From JBJXHB01 sp046160725 (GTDB lineage: Bacteria > Pseudomonadota > Gammaproteobacteria > Burkholderiales > Burkholderiaceae_C): a stretch of DNA of 6,237 nucleotides. The stretch spans positions 1 to 6,237 of the forward strand of contig JBJXHB010000431.1 of NCBI GenBank assembly GCA_046160725.1, read 5' to 3'. The position numbers were made by a program, and so were the translations under genes. The stretch's first letter is position 1; every line of letters begins with the position of its first letter. Below are positions 1 through 5,691 of the stretch, in pieces. Below the pieces are notes generated by a model that searched no databases, had not been told where the DNA came from, and saw nothing but the letters and a program-made list of their open reading frames with translations.

Positions 1-142
1 GGGAGCCGAAGGCGAGCGCCGGGGGACATGAGCGCAAGCGGCCACCCGGCCCGACCGGCCCGCTGAACCGACCGGGCCCGATGTCTCAAACGGGCCCGCT
101 CAGCCACTGATGCCCATGCGCCCAATCCCGCAGCCGCCGCGA
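1..142. other. Intergenic region downstream of the binding-protein gene
   Basis: This stretch between the window edge and the end of the binding-protein gene shows no convincing gene. It is very GC-rich and holds short repeated G/C blocks: CCGGCCCG at 46-53 and again at 55-62, and CGGGCCCG at 73-80 and 91-98. On the minus strand an ATG at 29-27 opens a frame of about nine codons that runs off the edge (M-S-P-G-A-R-L-R-L). It could be the start of the next gene of the cluster, but no good Shine-Dalgarno precedes it, so I do not call it. Confidence 0.5.
73..98 (-). terminator. Possible GC hairpin after the dioxygenase/binding-protein cluster
   Basis: CGGGCCCG at 73-80 can pair with CGGGCCCG at 91-98, giving an 8-bp all-GC stem with a 10-nt loop. 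It lies 45 bp beyond the stop codon of the binding-protein gene, where a transcript of the minus-strand cluster could end. No T-run follows the stem in the minus direction, so it is not a classical intrinsic terminator. Each arm is itself a palindrome, so the pairing could be incidental to the GC-rich composition. Confidence 0.3.
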
Positions 143-1327
143 TCACTTCATCGCGCAGCTCTGGACATAGGCGTCGCCATGGTCCTTGAGGATGGGCTCG
201 TTGAACGACTTGTTGACCAGCCCGCCCTTGCCGTCCGAGCCCACGGTGCGCAGGTAGTAGTTCTGGATCGGGTATTGGTTCGAGTTGAAGCGGAAGGCGC
301 CGCGCACCGAGTCGAACTTGGCGGCCTTCAGCGCGCGCCGCACCGCCTCCTGATCGTCCAGCTTGCCCTTGACGTCGCGCACCGCGGCATTGATCAGCTG
401 GGCCGCGTCATAGCCCTGGGAGGCATACAGCGTCGGCATGCGCTTGTATTCCTTCTGGAACTCGGCCACGAACTTCTGGTTGGCCGGGTTGCTGAAGTCC
501 GGCGACCAGTGCGCGGTATTGAACAGCCCCGCCATCGCCGGGCCCACCGGGTTGATCACGTCCTGGTCGGCCGAGAAGCCGGGCAGCACCAGTTGCACGT
601 CCTTGCCCAGGCCCGCGCCGACGAACTGCTTGATGAAATTGATGCCCATGCCACCGGGCAGGAAGATGTACAGCGCCTCCGGCTTGGCGGCGCGCACCTC
701 GGCCAGCTCGGCCGCGTAGTCCAGCTGGCCGAGCTTGGTGTAGTTCTCGCCCACCACCCGGCCCTTGAAGGTGCGCTTGAAGCCGGCCAGCGAGTCCTTG
801 CCGGCCTGGTAGTTGGGCGCCAGCAGGTACACGCTCTTGAGGTTGCGCTGGTTGGCAAAGGCGCCGGCAGCCTCGTGGTAGGCATCGTTGGGCCAGGACA
901 CGGCATAGAACAGCGGATGGCAGTCCTTGCCGGCAATGGACGACGGCGCCGCGTTGGCACTGATGTAGATGGTCTTGTTGTCCAGCGCCTCAGGCAGCGC
1001 GGCCAGCATGATGTTGCTGAACACCACGCCAGTCATGAAGTGGACGCGGTCGCGCTTGACCAGCTTCTCGAACTGCTGCTTGGCCACGTCGGGCTTGAAC
1101 TGGTCGTCGTTGATCAGCACTTCCGCCGCCAGGCCACCCAGCTTGCCGCCGTTGAGCTTGACGCCCAGCAGGAAGCCGTCGCGGATGTCGACACCCAGCG
1201 CGGCCGACGGGCCGGACAGCGTGCTGACGAAGCCGACCTTGACGGCCTGGGCGGCCGTGGCCGTGACGGCCAGCGCGGCGGCCGTGGCCAGCGCTGCGTT
1301 GCGGAGATTGCGGGCAATGCGTTCCAT
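143..1327 (-). CDS. Periplasmic solute-binding protein of an ABC transporter (LivK/aromatic-acid type)
   Basis: This 394-residue protein is expected to bind a small solute in the periplasm and deliver it to a branched-chain amino acid-type (HAAT family) ABC importer. The N-terminus is a clear Sec signal peptide: basic Arg3, Arg6 and Arg9, an Ala-rich core, and an AxA site with cleavage likely after Ala28. The mature part opens with VKVGFVSTLSGPSAALG, the first strand and ligand-loop signature of the periplasmic-binding-protein type I fold, and continues through both lobes (for example YISANAAPSS near 121-130 and LYASQGYDAA near 300-309) to a normal end. Two cysteines, Cys136 and Cys391, could form a disulfide. 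The start at 1327 is preferred because AAGGAG at 1341-1336 lies 8 nt upstream and the signal peptide begins there; the open frame further upstream lies inside the beta-subunit gene. It is the last gene of the cluster, 23 bp after the beta gene. Related proteins bind branched-chain amino acids, amides or aromatic acids. The dioxygenase neighbours favour an aromatic acid, but that is inference. Confidence 0.93.
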   Translation of the reverse strand: MERIARNLRNAALATAAALAVTATAAQAVKVGFVSTLSGPSAALGVDIRDGFLLGVKLNGGKLGGLAAEVLINDDQFKPDVAKQQFEKLVKRDRVHFMTGVVFSNIMLAALPEALDNKTIYISANAAPSSIAGKDCHPLFYAVSWPNDAYHEAAGAFANQRNLKSVYLLAPNYQAGKDSLAGFKRTFKGRVVGENYTKLGQLDYAAELAEVRAAKPEALYIFLPGGMGINFIKQFVGAGLGKDVQLVLPGFSADQDVINPVGPAMAGLFNTAHWSPDFSNPANQKFVAEFQKEYKRMPTLYASQGYDAAQLINAAVRDVKGKLDDQEAVRRALKAAKFDSVRGAFRFNSNQYPIQNYYLRTVGSDGKGGLVNKSFNEPILKDHGDAYVQSCAMK

Positions 1328-1335
1328 GAGTAGGG

Positions 1336-1341
1336 CTCCTT
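1336..1341 (-). promoter_or_regulatory. Ribosome binding site of the binding-protein gene
   Basis: AAGGAG reads on the minus strand 8 nt before the ATG at 1327. It is the strongest Shine-Dalgarno sequence in the window. It fixes the start and rules out the 88-residue N-terminal extension that the open frame would allow. Confidence 0.8.
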
Positions 1342-1350
1342 GACGACGAA

Positions 1351-2016
1351 TCAGACCCAGACCTGCAGCACGTAGTCGTACGGCGCCTGGCTGTTGAACA
1401 TGTCCACCCGCTGCAGGCGCACGCGCAGGGCGCCGGCGGCATCGCGGACCAGGGTGTGGCGGTAGCGGCCGCCGAAGTGGCGGACCGTGTCGCGGCGCAG
1501 CTCCATCAGGTGGAAGCGCGAGCGCACCTGGATGACACCGCCCGCCACCGACTCCACCGCGACGTGGCTGATCAGGTGGTTGGTCTCCCACATCGGTGCC
1601 TGCGACCAGGCGTTGGGATGCGACACCCGGCCCTTGCGGATCTCCATCATGGCCTTGTCCTCGGCAAAGATGGAGGGCTCCAGCGCCCAGCCGGTCTGCT
1701 CCGGCGTGACCGGCATCCAGTAGACGCCGTCGTCGGCGAAGGTGTCGATGTAGGTCTGCCAGTGCTTGCCGTCCAGCAGCTCAGCCTGGCGGTACAGCAG
1801 CTGCTCGATCTCACGCTGCAGCTCGGGCGCCACCACCAGGGCCGGCGGCGGCAGGCCGGCGCCGGGCGCGGCCACCGGGCCGCGTGGCGAGTGGTCCGGC
1901 GCCACGGCCTGGGCGCCGCTGGGTGACACGTCGGGCGCGCCCTCGATCACCACGCCGCCCTGCAGCAGGTGCTCGAAGTCGGGGCCGGCGCTGGGTATGG
2001 CCTTGTCGGTACTCAT
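1351..2016 (-). CDS. Aromatic ring-hydroxylating dioxygenase, beta (small) subunit
   Basis: This 221-residue protein matches the small subunit of Rieske ring-hydroxylating oxygenases, an NTF2/SnoaL-like cone fold that packs with alpha subunits (usually alpha3beta3) and mainly has a structural role. The family core starts near residue 65 with an ELQREIEQLLYRQAELLDG helix, followed by W86, the YIDTFADDGVYWMPV strand (89-103), the middle AEDKAMMEIRKGRV helix (118-131), NHLISHV (146-152) and the C-terminal block GRYRHTL (183-189) to QRVDMFNSQAPYDYVLQVWV (202-221). Before the core is an unusual stretch of about 65 residues rich in Ala, Pro and Gly, so the protein is longer than the usual 160-190 residues. 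The ATG at 2016 is chosen because AGAGG (2030-2026) precedes it by 9 nt and it lies only 13 bp after the alpha gene. The next in-frame ATG (Met101) is inside the core, and GTG codons at Val61/Val62 have no visible ribosome binding site. It is co-transcribed with the alpha gene. Confidence 0.92.
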   Translation of the reverse strand: MSTDKAIPSAGPDFEHLLQGGVVIEGAPDVSPSGAQAVAPDHSPRGPVAAPGAGLPPPALVVAPELQREIEQLLYRQAELLDGKHWQTYIDTFADDGVYWMPVTPEQTGWALEPSIFAEDKAMMEIRKGRVSHPNAWSQAPMWETNHLISHVAVESVAGGVIQVRSRFHLMELRRDTVRHFGGRYRHTLVRDAAGALRVRLQRVDMFNSQAPYDYVLQVWV

Positions 2017-2025
2017 CGCGCGGTA

Positions 2026-2030
2026 CCTCT
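2026..2030 (-). promoter_or_regulatory. Ribosome binding site of the beta-subunit gene
   Basis: AGAGG on the minus strand lies 9 nt before the beta-subunit ATG and overlaps the first base of the alpha-subunit TGA stop (2032-2030). This suggests coupled translation of the two subunits. It is a moderate match, and it is the main support for the upstream beta start that includes the N-terminal extension. Confidence 0.55.
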
Positions 2031-3322
2031 CATGCGGCGGCCAGGTACTGCGACCAGGCCTGGAACTGGCTGCGCATCACGGCCTCGGAGGTGCCGTGGT
2101 TGGAATAGGTGACGCCGTTCTCGATGCGGTCGTCGCCGTGGTGGCGGTGGAAGCTGACCCAGTCCCCGCCCTTGGAGGCCAGGCCCCACTGGCCCTTGGT
2201 CCAGTTCTCCAGGTCGTCGGCGTTGATCATGGTGGCCGGCGAGTTGACCAGGTTGTAGTACCAGAGGCTGCGCTGGTAGATGGCCGGCGGCGCACCCTTG
2301 AGCCGGAAGTGCCAGATCTCCGACAGCGTCTTGTCCGGCGCGATCGGCCGCAGGCAGCGCAGCTGCTGCAGCGGCGACTGCACCGACAGGTAGGGGTAGA
2401 CCAGCACGTGGTGGATGCTGCGGCCCAGGTACTCCTCCATCTTCTCCTTGCCGTAGGCCTGCTCCAGCAGCGCCTCGTGGGCCAGGGTGTCCGGGTCGCG
2501 CGGGCGCAGCCCCATGTAGGCCTTGAGGATGCCGTGGCCGCGCGGGAAGTTGATGGTCTGCACGCTGTCCCATTGCTCGAAGCTGGAGGCAAAGGCGGAC
2601 AGGTAGTGGTAGTACAGCGGCACGGTCTCGCCCGCCGCCTTGAGCCGGCGCTCGACGCGGCCCGCGGCGATGCCGGTGGACTGGTGGGTGACGCTGGGGT
2701 GCAGCGCGTCGAGCTGGTTCTCCATGAAGAACTTCCAGTTCGAGTGCTGGATCACACGGTGGCAGATGGGCACGGCCTCGACCTCGCCGACCGGCGAGCG
2801 GTCACACATGTCGTCGAAGGCCACCTTGGACTCGCCGAGGAACTCTGTCAGCGTCGGGCCGTCCGCCGCCAGGCTGGCAAAGACGAAGCCGCGGTAGCTG
2901 TCCACGCGCGCCGCCCGCCGGACGCTGCAGTCCGGGTTGTCCTTGTTCATGCGCGTGCCGTCATAGCCGCTGGCCAGCGGTATGGCGCGCACCTTGCCGT
3001 CCAGCCAGAAGCTCCAGGCGTGGTAGGAGCAGACAAAGGCGCTGCCGGTGTTGCCCTTGAGGTTGCCCACCAGCTGCACGCCACGGTGCGGGCAACGGTT
3101 GTGCAGCACCTGCACGCCACCGGCGGCATCGCGCACCATGATCATCGGCTGGCGGCCGATCTGGACCGCGTAGTAGTCGCCGGCGTTCGGGATCTGCGAC
3201 ACGTGGCCGCAGTAGACCCAGATGCGCTCGAAGATCTTTTCCATCTCGGCGTCGAAGATCGCCGGGTCGGTATAGACCGACTTGTGCACCCGGTCGGGTT
3301 CGACCAGCTGTTGGACCTGCAT
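2030..3322 (-). CDS. Rieske aromatic ring-hydroxylating dioxygenase, alpha (catalytic) subunit
   Basis: This 430-residue protein is the catalytic subunit of a Rieske non-haem iron oxygenase, which uses O2 and electrons from a partner reductase to hydroxylate (usually cis-dihydroxylate) an aromatic ring. The N-terminal Rieske domain has both halves of the [2Fe-2S] site: C77-P-H79-R-G and C98-S-Y-H101 followed by AW. The C-terminal domain has the mononuclear iron motif E201-N-x-x-D205-x-x-H208-x4-H213; Asp205 corresponds to the conserved Asp that links the Rieske and iron centres between subunits. The third iron ligand is probably Asp369 or Asp370 in the ADDLENW segment. Length is normal and the protein appears intact. 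GGAG at 3334-3331 lies 8 nt before the ATG; a closer AGGAG is only 2 nt away. The beta gene follows after 13 bp. The overall look (about 430 residues, partnered beta subunit, acid-type binding protein nearby) suggests the benzoate/toluate/anthranilate-like group rather than the naphthalene group. The substrate remains unknown and no reductase or ferredoxin is in the window. Confidence 0.95.
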   Translation of the reverse strand: MQVQQLVEPDRVHKSVYTDPAIFDAEMEKIFERIWVYCGHVSQIPNAGDYYAVQIGRQPMIMVRDAAGGVQVLHNRCPHRGVQLVGNLKGNTGSAFVCSYHAWSFWLDGKVRAIPLASGYDGTRMNKDNPDCSVRRAARVDSYRGFVFASLAADGPTLTEFLGESKVAFDDMCDRSPVGEVEAVPICHRVIQHSNWKFFMENQLDALHPSVTHQSTGIAAGRVERRLKAAGETVPLYYHYLSAFASSFEQWDSVQTINFPRGHGILKAYMGLRPRDPDTLAHEALLEQAYGKEKMEEYLGRSIHHVLVYPYLSVQSPLQQLRCLRPIAPDKTLSEIWHFRLKGAPPAIYQRSLWYYNLVNSPATMINADDLENWTKGQWGLASKGGDWVSFHRHHGDDRIENGVTYSNHGTSEAVMRSQFQAWSQYLAAA

Positions 3323-3349
3323 CGCTCCTGCTCCGCGCCGGCACCACCG

Positions 3350-3364
3350 TCCGGTCAGGCCGGA
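3350..3364. promoter_or_regulatory. Candidate operator dyad upstream of the dioxygenase genes
   Basis: TCCGG at 3350-3354 and CCGGA at 3360-3364 form a perfect inverted repeat around the 5-nt spacer TCAGG. It sits in the leader region of the alpha gene. The arms are only 5 bp and made mostly of C and G, so chance occurrence in this composition is quite possible. No regulator gene is visible in the window to pair with it. Confidence 0.2.
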
Positions 3365-3411
3365 AGCCTAGGCCAGCACCGGGGGCGCGTCCACCCGTCA
3401 CATCCCGGATT

Positions 3412-3428
3412 GCGCCCCGCCGGGGCGC
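3412..3428 (-). terminator. GC-rich hairpin after dcp
   Basis: GCGCCCC (3412-3418) and GGGGCGC (3422-3428) form a perfect 7-bp all-GC stem with a 3-nt loop. It begins 25 bp beyond the dcp stop codon in the direction of dcp transcription. This is the most stable local hairpin I noticed in the window. It lacks a T-run on either side, so it may act as a weak or Rho-assisted terminator or a 3'-end stabiliser. It supports treating dcp and the dioxygenase cluster as separate units. Confidence 0.45.
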
Positions 3429-3453
3429 CGGCCCAGGCGGGTACGGAGGTTCC

Positions 3454-5499
3454 TCAGATCAGCCCACGGTCGCGCAACATGGGCTCGATCACGGCGTCGC
3501 GGCCGCGGAAGGCGCGGTAGGTCTCGCCCGGCTCGACGCTGCCACCGGCGGCATAGATGCAGCGCAGCAGGCGCTGCGCGGTCTCGGCATGGAACAGGTC
3601 GCCGGCCTCCTGGAAGGCGTCCCAGGCGTCCGCGTCCAGCACCTCGGCCCACATGTAGACGTAGTAGCCCGCCGCATAGCCCGAGCCGGAGAACAGGTGC
3701 TGGAAGTGAGTCAGCCGGTGGTTCAGGCCGGCCGCTGGCGGCAGGCCGCGTGCGGCCATCAGCTCGCGCTCGAAGGCGACCACATCCATGGGCGGGTCGC
3801 TGCGCTCGTGCGCGGCCATGTCGACGATCGAGCTGGCCAGGTAGCGGATGGTCTCGTAGCCCTGGCCGAACTTGGCCGCTGCCTCCAGCCGGTCGATCAG
3901 GCCGTCGGGGATGGGCTCGCCGGTCTTCCAGTGGCGGGCATGGCGCCTGAGCACGTCGCGCTGCACGCCCCAGTGCTCGAACAGCTGGGACGGCAGCTCG
4001 ACGAAGTCGCGCAGCACCTGGGTGCCGGACAGGCGCTCGTAGCGCACGTCCGACAGCAGGCCGTGCAGGCCATGGCCGAACTCGTGGAACAGCGTGCGCA
4101 CGTCATCGGCGCTGAGCAGCGCCGGCTGGTCGCCGCTGCCGCGGGCGAAGTTGTTGTTGTTCAGGATCACCGGCAGCGCCGGCCCGCCGTTGGCATGCTG
4201 CCAGCGCAGCGAGCTCATCCAGGCGCCGCTGCGCTTGGTTGGCCGCGCGAAGTTGTCCTGCATGAACAGCCCGCGCGTCGCACCGGCCGCATCGGTCATC
4301 TCGTAGACCGCCACGTCCGGGTGATAGCCGCTCAGGTCGGTGCGCGGCGAGAAGCGGATGCCGAACAGCCGCTGCGCGCAGTCGAAGGCCGCCGCCACCA
4401 CCGCCGGAAGCGGGAAATACGGCTTGACCTCGGCCTCGTCCAGCGCAAAGCGCTGCTGGCGCACCCGCTCGGCCCAGAAACGCCAGTCCCAGGGCTGGAG
4501 TTCATGCGTGGCGCCGGCATCGGCCATGGCCTGCAGCAACATGGCGCGCTCGCGGTTGAACGCCGGCAGGGCCTTGGCCCAGACCTCGTCCAGCAGCGCC
4601 CAGACCTTGTCGCGCCGCTGCGCCATGGTGTTGGACAGCGCATGGTCGGCAAAGTTGTCATGGCCCATCAGCGCGGCCTGCTCGCGGCGCAGCGCCAGGA
4701 TGCGCACGGCCACCGGGCGGTTGTCATGCTCGCCGTCGTGCTCGCCACGGCTGACCCAGGCCTGCCAGGCCTGCTCGCGCAGGTCGCGGCGGGCCGAGAA
4801 ACTGAGGAAGGGCACGATCAGCGAGCGCGACAGCGTGACTACGTGCAGCGCTGTGTCGTCACCCAGGCCGCGCTCCACCGCCGCCGCCCGGGCCGAGGCA
4901 CGAACAAAGTCCGGCAGGCCCGCCAGGTCGGCCTCGCCGCGCAGTTGCAGCGCATAGGCTGCCTCGTCATGCAGCACGTTCTGCGCAAAGGCGGTGGTGG
5001 CCTGGGCCAGCTCCTGCATCACCGCCGCCAGGCGCTCGCGCTGCGGCTGGGCCAGCTGGGCGCCGGCGCGCTGGAAGTCGCGGTGCACCACCTCGGCCAG
5101 GCGGCGCTGCTCGGCATCCAGCGTATGCGCGGCCTGGTACACGGCGTCGATGCGGGCAAACAGCGCCTGGTCCTGGTAAACCGCGCTCTCATGGGCGGCC
5201 AGCGGCCCGGCCAGGTCGCGCTGCACCGCCTGCAGCGCCGGCGACGTGGCCGATGCGGACAGGTTGTAGAACAGGGCCTCCAGCCGGCCCAGCAACCGCC
5301 CGGCGCGGTCGAACGCGGCCAGGGTGTTGTCGAAGGTCGCCGGCGCCGCCGCGGTCGAGATGGCAGCCAGCTCGTCGCGGTGCTCGGCCATCGCCACCTC
5401 GAAGGCCTGGCGGAACTGACCGGCCTGGATCTTGGCAAACGGCGGCAGCCCGAACGGGCCGGCCCAGTCGCTGAGCATGGGGTTGACTTCGGTGTCCAT
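3454..5499 (-). CDS. dcp: M3 family zinc metallopeptidase, peptidyl-dipeptidase Dcp type
   Basis: This 681-residue protein belongs to the M3A (thimet oligopeptidase-like) family and is predicted to cleave short peptides in the cytoplasm, removing C-terminal dipeptides if it is a true Dcp. The zinc site is complete: H472-E473-F-G-H476 followed by the third ligand Glu501 in DFVELPSQ. The ligand-binding segment H601-LFSGSGY608-AAGYYVYMWAEV is present, with tyrosines at 608, 612, 613 and 615. Other Dcp-like blocks are PWDWRFWAERVR (337-348), LDEAEVKPYF (353-362), GYHPDVAVYEM (391-401), KRSGAWM (422-428) and the C-terminal MLRDRGLI. The length equals that of E. coli Dcp as I recall it. There is no signal peptide. 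The start at 5499 is chosen because GAAAGG (5510-5505) lies 5 nt upstream and the protein begins, like relatives, shortly before NPML; the open frame extends further upstream, but that part is low-complexity and unlike the family. Met8 is an alternative start. Oligopeptidase A (prlC) is the closest alternative assignment. Its role is probably general peptide turnover, unrelated to the dioxygenase genes. Confidence 0.93.
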   Translation of the reverse strand: MDTEVNPMLSDWAGPFGLPPFAKIQAGQFRQAFEVAMAEHRDELAAISTAAAPATFDNTLAAFDRAGRLLGRLEALFYNLSASATSPALQAVQRDLAGPLAAHESAVYQDQALFARIDAVYQAAHTLDAEQRRLAEVVHRDFQRAGAQLAQPQRERLAAVMQELAQATTAFAQNVLHDEAAYALQLRGEADLAGLPDFVRASARAAAVERGLGDDTALHVVTLSRSLIVPFLSFSARRDLREQAWQAWVSRGEHDGEHDNRPVAVRILALRREQAALMGHDNFADHALSNTMAQRRDKVWALLDEVWAKALPAFNRERAMLLQAMADAGATHELQPWDWRFWAERVRQQRFALDEAEVKPYFPLPAVVAAAFDCAQRLFGIRFSPRTDLSGYHPDVAVYEMTDAAGATRGLFMQDNFARPTKRSGAWMSSLRWQHANGGPALPVILNNNNFARGSGDQPALLSADDVRTLFHEFGHGLHGLLSDVRYERLSGTQVLRDFVELPSQLFEHWGVQRDVLRRHARHWKTGEPIPDGLIDRLEAAAKFGQGYETIRYLASSIVDMAAHERSDPPMDVVAFERELMAARGLPPAAGLNHRLTHFQHLFSGSGYAAGYYVYMWAEVLDADAWDAFQEAGDLFHAETAQRLLRCIYAAGGSVEPGETYRAFRGRDAVIEPMLRDRGLI

Positions 5500-5555
5500 A
5501 CCGGCCTTTCGTGGAGGGGCGAGGATTGCGGGCCGTTGCCGGGTGGCGGCGCCGG

Positions 5556-5577
5556 CCCTGTCACAGGGGGTCACAGG
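5556..5577. repeat. 13-bp dyad overlapping a TCACAGG direct repeat, candidate operator
   Basis: CCCTGTCACAGGG at 5556-5568 is a perfect inverted repeat with a single central base. Its right half, TCACAGG (5561-5567), recurs at 5571-5577, exactly 10 bp (about one helical turn) further along. The element lies about 57 bp from the dcp start and about 115 bp from the SRPBCC start. The phasing and the A/T-containing core, unlike the surrounding pure G/C, make a transcription-factor site plausible. No factor can be named. The half site resembles the TGTGA/TCACA core of CRP sites, but the CRP spacing is absent. Confidence 0.35.
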
Positions 5578-5680
5578 ATGATGCCATCGACCATGGGTCC
5601 CGGCAGGGCCGACCCCGGGGCAACCCCGATGCCGAAGCGCCACGCCCCGACCACACTGCCGCGCGTGGCCCGGTGGCCGC

Positions 5681-5685
5681 GGGAG
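5681..5685 (+). promoter_or_regulatory. Ribosome binding site of the SRPBCC gene
   Basis: GGGAG lies 6 nt before the ATG at 5692. It supports this start over the much longer open frame that runs through the intergenic region and antisense to dcp. A TTG two codons before the ATG, at 5686-5688, immediately follows this GGGAG and is therefore too close to use it. Confidence 0.6.
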
Positions 5686-5691
5686 TTGGCG

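Larger units (their letters stand above)
3323..3453. other. Intergenic region between dcp and the dioxygenase cluster
   Basis: This 131-bp gap must hold the promoter of the dioxygenase cluster if dcp is a separate unit. I see no good -35/-10 pair on the minus strand. It does contain a GC hairpin near the dcp stop (3412-3428) and a 15-bp dyad at 3350-3364, TCCGG-5 nt-CCGGA, centred 35 bp upstream of the alpha ATG, which could be an operator. Confidence 0.5.
5500..5691. promoter_or_regulatory. Divergent intergenic region between dcp and the SRPBCC gene
   Basis: These 192 bp separate two divergently read genes and should contain both promoters. I find no convincing sigma-70 hexamers, which is common in GC-rich genomes. 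The notable structure is a dyad with a repeated motif at 5556-5577, listed separately. Other short G/C inverted repeats, such as GGGTC at 5595-5599 with GACCC at 5611-5615, are of the kind expected from composition alone. Confidence 0.5.

Noticed and set aside
110..1333. 407-residue plus-strand open frame antisense to the binding-protein gene
   Set aside because: Its His/Arg/Val/Leu-rich translation shows no domain, while the minus strand encodes a complete binding protein with signal peptide and ribosome binding site.
1328..1591. N-terminal extension of the binding protein into the beta-subunit gene
   Set aside because: The extension is Pro/Arg/Gly-rich out-of-frame beta-gene sequence. A signal peptide and strong AAGGAG mark the start at 1327.
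1766..3520. 584-residue plus-strand open frame antisense to the alpha and beta genes
   Set aside because: Low-complexity translation with no family features; the opposite strand encodes two well-supported dioxygenase subunits.
4149..4160. Run of four AAC codons (Asn447-450) in Dcp as a microsatellite
   Set aside because: Only four units, in frame and within a conserved part of the catalytic domain; too short to suggest phase variation.
4720..4749. GEHD-GEHD tandem in Dcp (residues 252-259), a possible 12-bp duplication
   Set aside because: From memory of E. coli Dcp, the segment aligns without a length difference, so it is more likely ordinary sequence in a variable loop than a recent duplication.
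5561..5577. CRP-type binding site
   Set aside because: The TCACA/TGTGA cores are not arranged as TGTGA-N6-TCACA; the copies are a direct repeat at 10 bp and a tightly centred dyad.
3589..5691. Long plus-strand open frame antisense to dcp that runs into the SRPBCC gene
   Set aside because: Its translation is Arg/Gly/Ala/His/Gln-rich with no recognisable domain until the SRPBCC start at 5692. It mirrors the codon periodicity of dcp, whose protein matches a known family along its full length. It is an artefact of GC-rich codon bias.
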